Position numbers and translations under genes: made by a program
The notes under the pieces: generated by a model
Database searches by the model: none
The model's input: only the letters and a program-made list of their open reading frames with translations
What the model was told of the DNA's origin: nothing
Assembly: GCA_003993805.1 (NCBI GenBank)
Contig: RSEF01000003.1
Span: 38,342,283 to 38,406,282, forward strand
Length of the DNA: 64,000 bases
Direction of reading: 5' to 3'
Source of the DNA: Himantopus leucocephalus
Taxonomy: Eukaryota; Chordata; Aves; Charadriiformes; Recurvirostridae
In this document: piece after piece, positions 1 to 14,665 of the stretch
Numbering within the stretch: the stretch's first letter is position 1
How the letters are laid out: every line of letters begins with the position of its first letter

Positions 1-3000
1 TGGTACAAAAAGATCATCCTTTAGTTATCAAGACCGAGTGTGCTCGACTTTGTTTCTCACTTTAACGTGTTTCCTCTGGTAAAAGATTTCTGCATTCATT
101 TCAATAAATATTGTCAAGTGTTATTCAGTGACATGTTTACCAATAAGCAACATGTAAAAAAGCCGCTCCACAAAGTTGTTACTGTCATGTTCCCATCTCA
201 TGCACAGGTCCTGGGGCTGTCACTGACTCTTCTGCTTTGGGAATCCTCCCAGTGGCCAGATTCTGCATGAAAATCACATGCCTATTCAGTAGAAAATAAG
301 TTTAAAGTTAAAATTACCTTTTTAATTGTAGTTACATTACAGGGTCTTTAGACACAGTAAGACACAACTAGTTATAACTAAGAATAATAATACTCAAGCA
401 AATGGGTGAACCATTCATGGGATGTGCGTTGTAGAGTGGCTTACTGAAGCAGGTAAGAAATGGCAGCAATAACCTGTGAGCCACTCCTTTGAGATTAGTG
501 AGAAAGCTTAAATGAAAACAAAACTTCTCTGTAAGTGCTTGCATAAGCAGGGCCTCTTTCTCAAACAAGAGCAAAGAGAGAAGATTTATTTCTTCGCCTT
601 CAAATGTCTGACTAGTTTGTACAAAGTTACGTGACAATCTTAAACTTTTAACTTGTAGAGCAGAAGAGAATCATTATTCATGCAAGGTATCAGTACTCAT
701 TAATTCAATTATTCCTACAATATGTGAGTTGAAAGTGCAATATCCATGTGTATGTGCTGACTGGGTGAGAAGGTGTCAGTAGATGGATGCCAGTATTTAT
801 GCAGCCCACTTTACAAGGCAAGGCATATGATTTATGTAGCCTCCTCAGTTAATAAGAGGCAGTTTTTGTGAATTGGTGAGCATGGCTTGGAATCGGGAAT
901 CTTGAGATCTGCAGGTGGATGAAGCTTCAGCTTCACAGGGCTGAATTCAGCCCTTCATTCACGTGCAGAGGGAAAAAGTGCTGCTGGCTGTCGTTTGCTG
1001 CACTGGCACCTTTGAGAGCACAACAGCAGGCGGTTACAGGCAAGTATGTGTCAGAGCTGGATTGCTGCTTAGAACTGCTGAGTGAATTAGGATGCGTAAT
1101 AATTTTAAAAACAAAACACTATCTTGTCCTGTATTCTGTTGGGGCCTGCTTATTGTAACATCTTTCAGCAATAGGTGGTGGAAATTAAGCACCACTGACC
1201 TTGATTGGTATTTTGTCAGGTCCTCTCCTCCATTCTCCTTCCACAACAAAACTGTTAATAAATGCTCATTAAGAAGCAAGTAATCTACTTGAACTTATTT
1301 TTTGACTGCATTGTCTTCTCTAGTTTGGGTTTCTATTGTATTTCTCCTACTTAAATCAGTCATTCTATAGTTTTTGTGACATTTTCTCCTGCTTCTTATC
1401 TTTTTGGTTAAGAATCATGGGTATCACCTAGAGGGTTGGCAATGTGGTTTGGAGAAACAGGTTTAGAAGTCTATGTTTTCTCCTAAAGGATAATTTTCAT
1501 ATTTTTGTCATTAATATCTTATGCAAACTGAATGATTGATTTATGTGACCCATCATGTGCTAATAGCTCAATAGACTGTTCGATGTGGTGCTGTCACAGT
1601 GAGTACAAAATGTCGAAATAACAATGAAGTTTAAGAGAACTGGGTTCTTCATTCCTGGCTAGGAAGAGCCTCACCAATGAAAAGGGGCACCTGTTTCAGC
1701 TTCACTGAGAAGGTGATGTTACTGACTGTCTTTGGGGAAACACTAAGACTCTGGAAAGGCTGGTCACAAAGACTAGATCATGATTCAAACTTTCACAATG
1801 TTTTAAATTTTCATTAGGATGAGCTCAATATTTAAAATAAAAAAAAGAAAGAAAAAAGAGGAAGTATTTAGTACTTAAAAGCTTGCTATTTGAAATGCTT
1901 GTTAGATGACCTAAAGGTTACAATTTTATCATTTCATACAGCTGATTTATATTTGAGATGAATGGCCAAGAGTAGCACAGCATGTAAAATACTTTAAAAA
2001 TACATTTTAATTGTAACTTAAACAGGAATTAAGGTAACAAATTACTCTTTTCTGTCATAACATGTAAAAAAGAATTATTTCCGCATTTGTTGGTGAAAAA
2101 AGGTATTAATTTACTTTGTTCTCATATAGCTCTCATCACAAGAGCTAACGGTCAGTGAAACCTTACATAGCGTGATTTTGCAATTTTTGTTTTAAATTCA
2201 CAATGTATCATGAATGGATCCTTAGAGGGAAACGTCTTGGTTTTAAGCAATACTTTGTAATTTTACCTCATTCTATTCATGAAAATGCAACAATTTAAAG
2301 ATAAAATTTTCATAGGCAGTCAAATCGGATGAGAAACAAGTCCTAGATGAAAGGAAAATAATAAGTGCTTAAATAATCACAGCCAGAATATTGAATTTTA
2401 AAGGAAGAATGTATTTTGGCATGTAGTTTTTGGCATTATGCTGGGGTAAAAACAGTATGAACATAAGGAGGAGAGTCAGTATCAAAACGCAAACTGTGAG
2501 GAGAAATGCAACAGTAGATTTGAATAACCTTGTGCCTTGTGGTTCTTATTTCTGATTCAGTTTCGCACGTTCTTTAGTTCTGTGATGTTTTTAAGAGAGC
2601 TTAGAGTTTTCATTGGAGGTGGAGATGAGGAATTTTCTAGGATCCACTAGTATTGTTGTGACCAAAATTAGTATGTTCTTTCCTGTCACCCTGGGTTTTG
2701 TCAGGTGTAATAGAAATGCCAGCTGCTCCTTGCTGCTTGCTGAAATCCCTTTGTCTAACTGGTTTGCTCGTCTTGGGTATCTGTAAAGATCTGGTTTGCA
2801 CAAAACAAAACAAAAAAACCCTCTAAGTAAGGAGTATGAAAACTGTAGATAAAGATTTGCTGACAGTGAATCTGCATATCAGGAAAAAATAGCATGAAGC
2901 GCTAGGAAAGCGTTGTGAATCAAAGGAGTATTTTGTAAATCTGTGGCTAGTTTTGTAAGGCCAGCAGAGCCATCTCATTGTAATTTTGTCAGACTGTAGT

Positions 3001-6000
3001 GAACGTTGGAACTTCGAAATACAGAGATCATGTCTGCTCTTAAAGCTTCTGAAATCATGAATCTGAGTTATGAAAACAATTGAATTGGCTTAAAAATTGC
3101 AAGATAAAGAAAATGAAATGAAAGCATATTGCTATTCATCATCTTTCTAGGGTATAGTACTGGTATTTATTTTCCTGATCTGTGTATACGAGGGAAGATG
3201 ATACAACTTTTCCTATAAAGAAACTTGATACTTGCTGGTAGGCAAAAGTGTCACTTTCACATGAAAGAATACATGGCTATGGCAGTCACTCTGTAAATGG
3301 TAGTATATCATTTGAATACTGGGAAAACACAGACATTTTTGATAAATGAAAAGCTTCAGTGCCTTTCAAGGTATCTCAAGCTAGGGGGGAAAAAAAAGAG
3401 TGAAAAAATTGCATGTTATTTTTTAAAATGTTTGCTCGGCTTTCAAGTTTGACTAGTCAGGCTATTTAATGATATCACATCTACTGTCTATTTTTTAAAA
3501 ATTTCTGTCTTTTTATTTTAGTACTGACGTGAACTTGAGGCATTTGTGGTGAAGAGCTTAGGTTAAGAATGAAGCAACCCAAAGTTTGCATATATTTAAT
3601 GGCAAGGATTTGTTATATTTGAAATGTACAGAATTTTAAACACATGGTGTTAGTTCACCCAATTTCAATGCTCATAGAAATTTTAATTCTAGTTCAACTT
3701 GTAAACTTTTTTCCTACGCAGTTCTTGTTTTGTGTAACTCATCTGATGCCACTAAAGTCACAGCCAATTTGCATTAATATAAATGCAAATTTTATGCTCT
3801 TATTTGCGTTAAAAGCTTCAAAAAAAACCCCCACATGGACTCTAACCAAGGATGAATGAACAGGGAGTGAGTCATTTTGTTTCAAGCTTATTTGTATAAA
3901 AGTATATACTGTATCAATTAGTACTTGCTAAAATAATTTTTTTTGAGATGTTGACAGATTCTCTTCCTGGCTGTTAGATTCAGTTCATCTCATAGAGGTG
4001 GGGAAAGTCCTGTTCATCACAGAAATGCTCTTAGGAGGTTTCTTTGCTGGTGAGTTGTGAAAGGGCAAAGGTGAAGGAGTGTGGAGAAAATTCTTGTGCT
4101 AACGCAAGTATTTCCTGTAGACAGCAATTACATACAGGTCTGTGAACTTTAGTTAGCTACCCACAAGCATTTGAACTGTGAGCTCAATGTAGTATTTGTC
4201 TAACCTTCCTTTATTTCTGTATTTCCAAGATATCTAGTAGAGACTTTTCAAAATGAAATACTTTTCTTTTTCTTGATCTGCGAAAGATTAAATAATGCAA
4301 TTATTTGTCCATTTTCTCACCAGTTTACAGTCTGTGTACCATATGAGAGTTCATTAAGTAGGAGGCATACACAGGAGTTTGGCTTTTACCTGACTTTTTC
4401 TGCAAGCTATGATTCTAGCTGTGCTATTAAAAGCTACTCTATATGTAGTTATTTTACATTTCTTTTGTCAACTCATTGTTGGATGTCACATTGACTAGTT
4501 CTCTGTTTGAACTTCATTTATGAGCTTATTTTGGAGTAGATCATTTTATTTTCTTTACTCTGTGGCTCTTACTAAAATGAAAGTGTAGCTTAATGCTGCC
4601 TACAAGTATTTTGGCTTTTTTTCCTAACTAGTAATAGTATATAGTAACAATACAGAAAATCTGTATAATGGCTACTTCTAATCTACTACAATAAAGAAAA
4701 ACACTGTGTCAAAAGAAAATCTATTCTATTCAGTTGTAGGTAGAACAGTACACTGGGAGTTATTATCTGTTCTGTTGAAGTAACGGCACTTCTACTAAGG
4801 AATTCTGATAGATGAGGTGGTGACCTTCCCTCTACCAGTTTCTGGGGTAAAGGCATTGTGGGTGCCGTAAGCACTGTTCCCTTATAACCACACAAAATAT
4901 GTCCATGGTTCCTTCTCTTGGGGAAACAAAACAGTTCTTTTCTACTAGTACTTTCAAAAGTCACAAAGGAATCCAAACAAAATGTGGCAGGGAAGTTTCT
5001 CTTACTCTGTACCAGCTATCCAGGCATTTCTGAATGGAGCAGGTTGTAGCATCCAGAGCCTCTTCATGCAAAATCTCCCACCCTGGCCCACTGATGGGAA
5101 ATGCAGTTCTGAGGAGCTCTGGTTTAGATTCCAGGTGTCAAATGCACCCTGTGGATCCAAAGGAGTAGAGCAGGATTATTATTTTTTTCCTGACTTAACT
5201 CACTGTCACTTCCCAATATGGTCAAATACAGCACACAATGCTAGCAAATTGTCTTTGGTATTGTTAGATGTCATTGACTGTCTGTGGTTTATCATCAAAT
5301 AGGATTATCCAAGAATGTCAGACTAGCATTGTGGGAATGAGAAAAAGAGTGGCATCAGCATGAAAGCTATGCCTCACAGTAACTAGAAGCGTATGTTCTG
5401 TGTTGAGACTAAACGTGTCCAGTGTTATGGAATTCTGAAAATTAAATTATTTCAACTGTTTCCTGATCAGAGCAATGTTTGAAATACCCAAAAAAGAGCG
5501 ATGTAGAAAAAAAAAAATGCTGGCTGGAAACCCTTGGGGAGCTGATTTTTTCAGAGATACGAGGAATGGACACCTCCCATGGAAATCCAAGAACTCACGA
5601 ATGCTTGTGTTATACAGGCCTTAAGATTACTGCTTTAGCTTTAATTTGTTCTATGCATCACATCACATCTTTACCTGAAATGTAATACTGTTCTATTTTG
5701 TCCCAAGAAGGAATGGAGTTTGACTTATATTTGCTGCCTTACCATATCCTGCTGTTTTCTGATATGCTCATGTGCACCCTTCTGTGCCAGCGCACACGCT
5801 CACAGTGCAATCAGTTTTCCCTTTCAGTCAGAGGGGGGTCTAGAACTGTGGTCTGGATTTAACCATCTTTTCAGTGCCTTTAATGGACAGTTACCCTTTT
5901 TTTCCCCAAAGACCCCTCATTAAGGCAGTCAGCTGTGTATTTCAGTGTTTCAGGATTAAATTTTGTTTCACAGTTTTACTTTGTCCTGTTAAACTTCTAA

Positions 6001-6952
6001 ATGCCACCTGGACTTATTATATGTGATAAATATCAGCTGGTACTCCACTCCTCCTCACTGGCCGCAGGTAGCTCTACACTGTCTCCTGCAGAACACCTCC
6101 TCCGGTACAGTAGCATCAGTCATCATACCTGACAACACGGTTCATATGCTGTCTGTGGAAGGAAGGAGTAAGGGTGAGTTCAAAAACATTTTGCAGGCAT
6201 AAGCTTATCAAGTTCTAAAAAACTTTAAAAGGACAGTATTTGATTTACAAAATTCTACATTGGCATTTCGTGAACAGCTCATATAATTTTCAAATTATAC
6301 TTTTGCATGTAACTTAAATGACCTGGTGTCAGCAGATGTTCAATGTGCTAACTGTCTGGAAGAACATAGTGCCTGTTTCCTATTGCCTTACTTGCTGATT
6401 TCCAAAGGCCTTTAATGGGGAGAAAAGGGTTTAGACCACTGACAGTGGTGGACTTACAAAAGGGTATGTCTGGCCTGCAGATTTTTAGAAGTAATAATGT
6501 CACCCAGTTTGAAAGATATTAATAAATTTTTAAAAAATTATATATCTAAATAACTTTAAGCCTTTTAAAATTTTTTTTTGCTTTAATGATTTGATGAAAA
6601 GAACAATACTTATTCCTTTTTATAAAACTGTATGTCAAAATAAAAGTAGTAGTAGTTTATCTATGGGGAAAGGGCATAAGAAAAATGGAAGGAACTGGCA
6701 GTGATATCAGTACTCTTTTGGGTCTCGATGTGCAAACATTACAAGAGCATGAGATTTTGTCTAGTTAATACAAAATAAAGCAGGTTGTAGTTAGCCTTGC
6801 TTTGCGGTGATCATGGACACATACAGGTTTACAGTGTCATATGCAGCATAAGTGGTTTCTGTGTGTTTTTTTCACCATACTGAGGAAAAAAAGGTCTCAG
6901 GTTCAGTTCTAAAACTCCCCAGTCATCTCTGGTTTAGGTTGTCACAAGTAGC

Positions 6953-7039
6953 AAAGTGAGACTAGAGCTCATTCACAAACCACATGCTACTTATTNAAAG
7001 TGAGACTAGAGCTGGTTCACAAACCACATGCTACTTATT
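6953..7039. repeat. 43-bp direct duplication around a single N (probable assembly artefact)
   Basis: Positions 6953-6995 and 6997-7039 are the same 43-bp sequence with two adjacent mismatches (CA versus GG), separated only by the N at 6996. Copy length equals copy spacing minus the N, as expected when two overlapping contig ends are placed side by side without being merged. The same pattern recurs at four other single Ns in the window. Confidence 0.85.
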
Positions 7040-9180
7040 AAAAAAACTTTAGAAAAAATGTGTGTTTTTTCTCAAAAAAAAAAGCTTTCCCTGTTTCTAA
7101 ATTAATCAAGATTAATGTTTTTGTTGCACTTTTCAGAAGAATTTTCAAAATCAGACCTTTTATTTATGTTTTTTAAAGTTTTTAAGATTTTAAAAATACT
7201 CAATTTATGCCATCACATTTTGAAAGAGAAGTTTCATTTTTCGTCTACTCTTTTTGAAATTTCCTCTTCTTCAAATTTCCTCAGCATTTGTCCTTTCAGA
7301 AATTTCCTGGTGGAAACAGTTTTAAAGAAATGCTAGGAAAAAAGTTTTTCCCAGATTTTCATCTTTCCCTCTCTTTCTTCCCTCACCCCCAGTAGAAAAG
7401 ATACTGTTGGGCAATAGCTAAAAAGTGAGAAAGATAAGAGGAAAAAGAGGCAAAAATCCACTAAGCCAAACAGAGCACATCCAAAGACTTATGCTTGATG
7501 AACTTCAAGAGGTAAATAGACTTGAAGGTCTAGCTCAACGAGCACCTCCAGAAGGAGTAACAATTGTGTTGCAACTCTGAGAATGAAGTCAGCAAACCTT
7601 GAAAAGTTTAGGCTAGGTTTCATCTCAACTAACTTAGGCTGCCTAGTGGTTATGAGCCTGGTATGAGGAAATCATCTGGGTAATGGAAGGAGATGACAGA
7701 TAGTAATTTATTCCACCTGTATTGTTAGCTGAAGTTATACAAGATTAATCCCTTAATATTTTGGTTTACGTATGTAGTTTTCATACCAGTAACCACAGCT
7801 GAATCTCAACCTTATTTTTCATGTTAAGTCCAACATTTATTTTTCGAATATACCATTACAAAGCAGATAAACGGCTATCTGTAGCAAAATAGGCAGGACA
7901 AATACAAAATCAGTTAACCACTCTTGGATGCCCATGAAGTTTCATCTCATTCAATAAACAAGCAGTTTATTTTCAATAGGTGGGCATGCAGTGGCTGTTG
8001 AAATCAAGTTAATAACTCTGCACCATTTCACAGGAATGGAGTTACCAGTAGGAAAATGAGGCTGAAGAGAAGCATGTCATGCCTCCACCCCACTCCAATT
8101 AATAATGCCAAATGCTGCAAGCATACTGTAATATGATCCATTAGTGGCTTTGCAGTTCCCTCTCTCCAGTTCTGCTCCAGAAATAGATGCATTTCAGTTC
8201 TGTTCCAAAAAGGAGGAATAATAGTAATACTTGCAGAGCTGGGTAAAAGCTAGAATATCACCAAAGGGAAAATGAGGCTTGCTGACTGTTGTCAGAGGAG
8301 AGATTTGTGAAAAGGTTAAGACAAGTTGCCCAAAATTTTTAATGGAAGTTCTACAAAACTTCAGGATATTTTATTTTAGCCAAAGAGTGCAATATTTTTG
8401 CGTGTTTCAGGCTTTAGCTTTTCATGTCTCAGATTTGTAACTACATCTTGCACACACTTAAAAAAACCCTAAAACCAAAAAAGTGCCTGTAGCAAACATA
8501 ACATTTCTCCTAGTAGTGATGGCTTTGAAATTCTTAGTAATCAAATATATTTAGCTGCATAGCTGAATATTTTTATTTGAAAGATTGGAGAAGTATGTGT
8601 GGGGTTAAGAAGAGAGAGGTAATTTGCCATGACCTATTTTCATTCCATTCCAATCAAAATTGCACCACTTAGCTGAGTACTAAAAAGGGATGCCTGAAGC
8701 ACACTTGCATTAAATCATCTGTTAATGTCAGGCCAAATTTATCTGGTCTACTGGGTTGTAGGTGGTGACAGCCCTTTGCAAGGGATACCTGTTCTGCACA
8801 CTCATCAGAACCTTTTATGTGCTAGGATAGCAAAAAAGGCCTGAAATATTGACAGTTGATGTGAAGAAACATCTCCAAAGACATAAGATGAAGAACTAAG
8901 AAAACAGTTGGAAATACGCATCTTTGCTGCAACTAGCTCTGAAGTAATAGTAGTCTCTAATTCAACCCAAACATTGATGTTTTGGCAAAAGAGATTAATA
9001 GGATGAATTGTTCTTGAAGTAAAATGAAATAATTGTGAATTCAGTCGTGGTGTGAAAGAAATGTAACTTCTCGAAATTTCATGGTAATGCAACAAAATTT
9101 GGCTTCTGAGCAAGTATCACAAACATTTAACTACTTGTCCTCTATCCTTAATCTGAAAATCTAAATGAGATAAAGCTTTC

Positions 9181-9181
9181 N
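9181..9181. other. Isolated ambiguous base
   Basis: A single N inside intronic sequence. Unlike the other five single Ns, the flanks are not copies of each other. It may be a one-base gap or an unresolved base; it lies 36 bases before a T14 run (9217-9230), which could have disturbed assembly. Confidence 0.9.
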
Positions 9182-9654
9182 TTTGATTTCTGTCTGGAAC
9201 AAAACATGCAAGAATCTTTTTTTTTTTTTTCCCTCCTTTTATTTTGATCCTTCTGATGTCTCTTTCATCTAGTTTTGGTTCTGTGACTCCCATGGAAGCC
9301 AGTAGGTAGGTCCCGAGTACAATGCAACATAGAATTGGATTCAAAGTTCCTGATTTAGTAAAACATGCAAGTGTGTATATATAAGCTGCAAAGGTCTAGT
9401 TTGCAAATGTGCCTTGTAACTGTGCTCCTTTCAGCACAGCATTCTGGTAGCAGACACCTTCCCACCTTGTTCCATCTCCTCTCTTCCTCTCTGATACCCT
9501 GTCCAGTGGACAGAGCTGAGGTGTTGGAGCGAGAAGCTTTGCCCGCATGGGAAGCTTGGGTGTCATGGGCTGCAGCCATGACCTGCTGAGTGAAATACAC
9601 TCAAAACAGGAGTTTGACAGGTCTGTCACTGCCATGGCATATTGTGCATTTACA

Positions 9655-9690
9655 GTTTAGCACTGTTGCTGTGTTTAGCACTGTTGCTCT
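9655..9690. repeat. 18-bp tandem doublet
   Basis: The sequence GTTTAGCACTGTTGCTGT at 9655-9672 is repeated at 9673-9690 with one mismatch near the end (GT versus CT). There is no N between the copies, so this is probably a genuine small tandem duplication in the intron. Confidence 0.8.
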
Positions 9691-12600
9691 AGCGCTCCAT
9701 GTGCCAAATGAAGTCATTAGCAGATTTGAGATCTATCAACCATCTGTGCCTGGTATCTGTTCATCCTTGAGTGGGAAAAAGCTATCGGTGCAGAGCTATA
9801 GTGGGATGTATTGGCACTAGAAGGTCTCTGGGGTATGTCTTGGTCATTTGAATTAGTGTGCCCCTCGCATAGCATTTACTGCCCGCCCCTTCCTCCTGGA
9901 TAATGTTTGAGTGTCTTGAGAAGCCTGTTAACATGAGAACTGGTTACAGCATCTTGTGTTAAATATTTGCCAATGACCGGGAATACCCAGCCAGCTTTGG
10001 TGTGAATGAGAAAGTTAATAATCCATGAAGGGGTTTTTTATATCTTTAATTTACATTACATTGGGTTCATAAATTAGGGAAAAAAGTGTTAGTTATGGCT
10101 TTCTTCCTGGTGGTGGGTTAGAATACACCAGCTGTGACACACCATTTACAGAGATGGCTGGAGTCATTGTATATCAAAACTGAAAATGATATTGACCCTA
10201 TCAGTGCAATATACCCTTTGGTAGTCCTTCTGGTGAGGGTTTCTTACACGTATTGTAAGAGCTGCCTCACTGTGTTGCATTAACATACAGGAACACATGG
10301 AGACAAAATGATTGATTATTAGTCCTGGTGTTTGTAATTTGATCTGTGCAGCATTAGCCAATAATGATTTGTTTTCTTTCCCTTACTCCCTTATTGACAT
10401 TTTTCTTTGTCTTAGCGTCTGAAATTCCAAATCTGGAATGTCCTGCTATCAAGTCTGAGTCTGTTTTATTTAACCCAAATGCAAATCTATAGCATAAAGC
10501 AGTATGAATGAGGTCTGAACTGAAAGTGAATTCAACTCAGTACGTTGCCAAACTGAAGCCTTCATACCCTGTGAAATGCAAACACCAAAATAAATCTTCA
10601 CGGCTGTCCACTAGACTGTGGGTCTGGCACAGACAGAGATTGCTCAGACAGTAGCTCCAAACGTCTTGAGAACAGAGACCTCCTTATGGGGGTAAATTTA
10701 CTGAGTCTTCATATGTCACTCAGAGAGGAAATAAAATTTAACAGATTGCAGTAATTTTTGTTTGCTGATAAAGTATGCCTGAGAATAATGGTCAGTCATT
10801 AAAGTTGGTTTACTCTCTGTGTGCTTACCAGTCTGGGAAAGATTATGTCTTCTACTAAGGTTACCTTTCTGAGTACAGGATACCTCTCTAAAACATGTGC
10901 AGCCTCTCAAAAGAACAAATCTTTTTATTTAATTCAATCAGTTTATATAATATTGTTTGTTGTTTGAAATAGCAGTTCCTTTTAAATAAACTTGCAGGAT
11001 TTATTGCCATGGAGCCAACTCAAACACAGAGAATTGATTCTTTAAATTGTTAGTGAACTGTAATGGCCAATCAGGCTATGATGATAAGCCCTGAGAGCTC
11101 TGGGATACCTCTAAATAGGTTCTGCATTGAAGAGGTTTGAAAAGTCTGTGACTCCCCTGAGATTTTTCCCTTGGTTCTCATGCTGGGAGACATATTATTT
11201 CAGAAATTTTAGAAATGGCAAGGAATTTGACTTTGCAGCTTTGAAGTTCTGAAATGGGTGCGCGTTTTTCCTTGTTTGTGGGTATAGCAAACTCTGTGAG
11301 TACTGTGTTCTTTCTCTGTATGTGGATATTGAGGTTTAGTGCTGTGTAGCTGAATAGAGAGGAATTTTTAGAGGAATCAGAAGGGACAAGCTGAACAACA
11401 GCACAAATTAAATAACTGAGATAAATGATTCTGCAGGAGTTAAGATGACAAGGGCCATGCCTTTGTAAGGAAGAATGCATTTCTTGAAGTGCCAGGTTGC
11501 CAAGAATTGTTTATGCTTTCTTATTTTAAAATCTGGGATCATACAGAATCAGAACCTGATTGTAGTATATGGAATAAGGTCAGTCAGTTAAGACAGAAAA
11601 AAGGCAATGCAAGATGACCATGAAACCTGAAAGAAATACTATGATAATTGATAAAGGTGTTGTTTGTTTTGCCTTGTTTTTTTTTCCCCTAGAAATGGAG
11701 TTAGTTAACTTCCAGTACCGGAAGGTTTTGATCCATAAACAATTTCCTCAGGAGCAAGCAGCTTACCCATGTTCTCCTGTAGCAGCGTTAGATACTCCAG
11801 ATTTAGCTGTTATTTGAGCTACACATAAACCTCTGTGAATCCTGGCAAGCTAGGAAAATGGATTTTTCTCCAGGTGTTCTGTAAAAGAAATGCTGCCTTC
11901 CTTTTGTTTCTTGGGACATGTGGTCTACAACAACTCTTGTGGTGGACTTTTAGACTGAAATCTCAGAACTCCCCTTGGTAGGACTGATCTTTAACTTCGA
12001 GATTTAAAACCTCTTAAAAGTTTACAAATGTAGAGGAGATTCAGTAGATTTTTAGAGACTTTGTAACAAACCTATAAAGAAGACAACCAACCAACCCCAT
12101 CCTCAGTTGACAGACTATGGAGATTTTGTATTTGATACCTGTTACCGGCTGCTAACTGTCATTGAAGGATTGTCATTATATCAGAATTTCTCACACTGTG
12201 AATTATGAGATCTTCCTCCTACCACCACCATCTCAATTCCTCTTCCTCCACTTGCTGAGGACAGAAAGCAGCCATAACAAAGGATGTTATCTGTAGTACG
12301 CTTTATATATGCATCACTGTTTATTTTCATACCCAAGTTTAAAAGGGGGAAAAGATTATTTCCTAGGGGGTTAATCAAACCTCAGAGCACCTGGAACTTC
12401 TTATGCCTCTGGTAGGATTGTGAGCAAAATCATGTAGTTCAAAATTCATTGTACCAGTTAGACTTCTGCCTGTGTTTATGTACTTAAATAGGTTTTTAGA
12501 ACTGGCCCTGTATACTTCAGATTCCCACTCTCATATTTGAAACTGCAAATAATTAGAAATTAGATGGTATTTCACTGCCTCACTGGGATACTGAGATGCA

Positions 12601-14597
12601 ACAGCATACTGTGAAAATACTGCAAATAGAGAGGTTAAAAAGTGCCTCGCAGCAAACTACTCTTGAAGGAAGCTCTAGATGTCTGAATCTCAGAGCACCC
12701 ATTCATCGAACATTTTTCTTCACATGTGTCCTGGTATAAAAAGCTAATGCATGTTTATGAAAAGGACAAAGTAAAACTATTGCAACTTCTGTGTGTAAAA
12801 CTTTTCACATAATAGAATACATACCTTTAATAGAAAATGATGAAACAGTCCCTATAACTCTACAGTGATTAAAATTCAATATCGTTAATATAAACAGTTT
12901 TACGGTAATAAAAGGAGATTTGCAAGGAAGAACTCATTTAGTTCTAAGAGATGTTTGACCTCTGCTACTTCATAATCCGTTAGAGAGAGCTAAGGTCCAC
13001 ATAAGCTGGCTCTCTTTCTCTTTTACCTGAAAGGCATTATTTTTTCAATAAATACCAAAACCAAGACAATATTTTTAGAACCAGGATAATTGCCACTTTA
13101 AATGGACTAATCTTTGCTCAGAAGTTGTCTGACACTTTATATCCAATGCCAGCAGGAAAGAAATAATTAAGATGTATGCTTTTGGTAATTGATCAGGAAC
13201 ATTTGAATGGGTTACATAAATAATAGACTAATAAAAGTATTGTCTAACCATTTAAAAAAACACATGCCCTACTGCATGTACATTTATTTAAATTAACGTT
13301 GCTGTCAGAATTTATGAGAAATTTTGAAAGAGGATTTCATTTTCACCTTATGGTTAATGCTCTCATAAATAATAATTTGTCAACTTATAGGATAAGATAT
13401 ATTATTAAATTGTTCAGTGTACCTCTTTAAAATAGAGGTGTTCATTTACTGTTCTGGGCAATTACTCTATGGATAAAACCGCAACTTTCAAATCTCATTT
13501 TCACGTCTGCCAAATCCTACTCTAACTCATTTTCTGTTCTAATGAGAATTAATGATATTAGGAATCTAATGTTATGCAGAAGAGACCTGGAACTTTTCTT
13601 GTAGATGCAGTGTTTTTCTACATAAAATATTTTATTAGTGTGTTATTGATAACTGACCAACAGATTATCTAAAAAATAAAAAAACATACAAAACCAGCTG
13701 TTCCAAAAAAAAAAAAAATCAGATATTTAAAAAATACATTAGGAGTTGGGTTCTGGTTCTTGTTTAAGACCATAAAAATGATACTTGCTAATCATTTACA
13801 AAGTGCTGATCTATCTTGGAGTTGAACGCCAAGAAACTTCAGTCTGATAGTTTGGGGTAGGGCTATATCTACCTGCAAGGAACTTCCGTTCTTCTCCACT
13901 CTTTTCTTAAACCACTTTAGCTTTGTATGATTGTATGAGGTAAGCATACACTATCAAGCTGAATGTTTGAGATTACATGAAAGGTTATATTTCTCTTGAA
14001 TGGCAATTTGAACATGCTTTTTTTGTGGGATCTTTTACATGCAAACCAAAATACCCATAACGTGAAAGACACACTATTGCACAGTCTTTCTATTTATTTA
14101 TGCCCGTATCAGGTTGCCACAGTCAAGGCTGCTGTTTACTTCAAAAATGTCCCATATATATTCTTTTGGCTCCACTGGTACTCATTAAAAGGTGCCGTGA
14201 CAGCCTGGCATCAGCAGAGTCCCTGCATGGAAACAGTCACTGTTTTCATCAGCAGTCACTGTCATCTACTGTGTTGTCTCTGAGCTGATCTTCTCAGGCT
14301 CTTTGTAGGTGGCTTTTTCTTTCCTCCCTCTGGACAGGGAAGTAGGGCCTCTGCATGTGTTTAACCCCACATTTTTGCAGGGTACTAATATTTCTGCTTT
14401 TAATTGACTGCAGTTTTACAGGAGAGTGTGTCCCAGATGTGATTGCTCTAAAATGAAAAAGCACCAGTGTTGGGCTTGAATGTTTCCCATCCAATTACCA
14501 ATTGCCCCTTCATTTTATTTTGAAAGGTTTTTTTCACTTGAGTATGGGGTTTCCAAATGATTCTGGTAATCCTGGATTTTTTCCCTTGTTTTTACAG

Positions 14598-14665
14598 GTG
14601 ACCTGTAACTGTTTCACCATCAGTAACGGAGAGATGCAGGATGTTGGTGTTGGCCTGTATCCCAG
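14598..14665 (+). CDS. SMYD3: SMYD3 coding exon, SET domain (about human residues 178-200)
   Basis: SMYD3 is a protein-lysine methyltransferase that uses S-adenosylmethionine; reported substrates include histone H3K4, H4K5 and MAP3K2, and it acts in cytoplasm and nucleus. This 68-nt exon reads VTCNCFTISNGEMQDVGVGL then YP, ending on two bases of a serine codon (phase 2). It matches the human segment VICNSFTICNAEMQEVGVGL, and the Phe of NCF/NSF is human F183, part of the lysine-binding channel. Acceptor: T-rich tract and TTTACAG ending at 14597. Donor: CCCAG then GTACTG at 14666. The split codon AG+C restores Ser with the exon at 17302, in frame. The assignment rests on recalled homology and splice phase; the identity is strong. 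Confidence 0.96.

Larger units (their letters stand above)
1..14597 (+). other. SMYD3: SMYD3 intron (3' part), upstream of the first visible exon
   Basis: This 14.6 kb is AT-rich non-coding sequence upstream of the first recognisable SMYD3 exon. It ends in a good U2-type acceptor (a T-rich tract, then TTTACAG at 14591-14597). I looked for the preceding SMYD3 exon, which in human encodes the end of the SET-I/SET region just before VICNSF, and saw no convincing match, so this intron probably extends beyond the left edge. All open frames here are short (102 codons or fewer), lack recognisable domains and look like chance. The stretch holds one artefactual duplication at 6953-7039, an isolated N at 9181, a T14 run at 9217-9230 and an 18-bp doublet at 9655-9690. 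I recognised no transposon, RNA gene or promoter. Confidence 0.8.
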
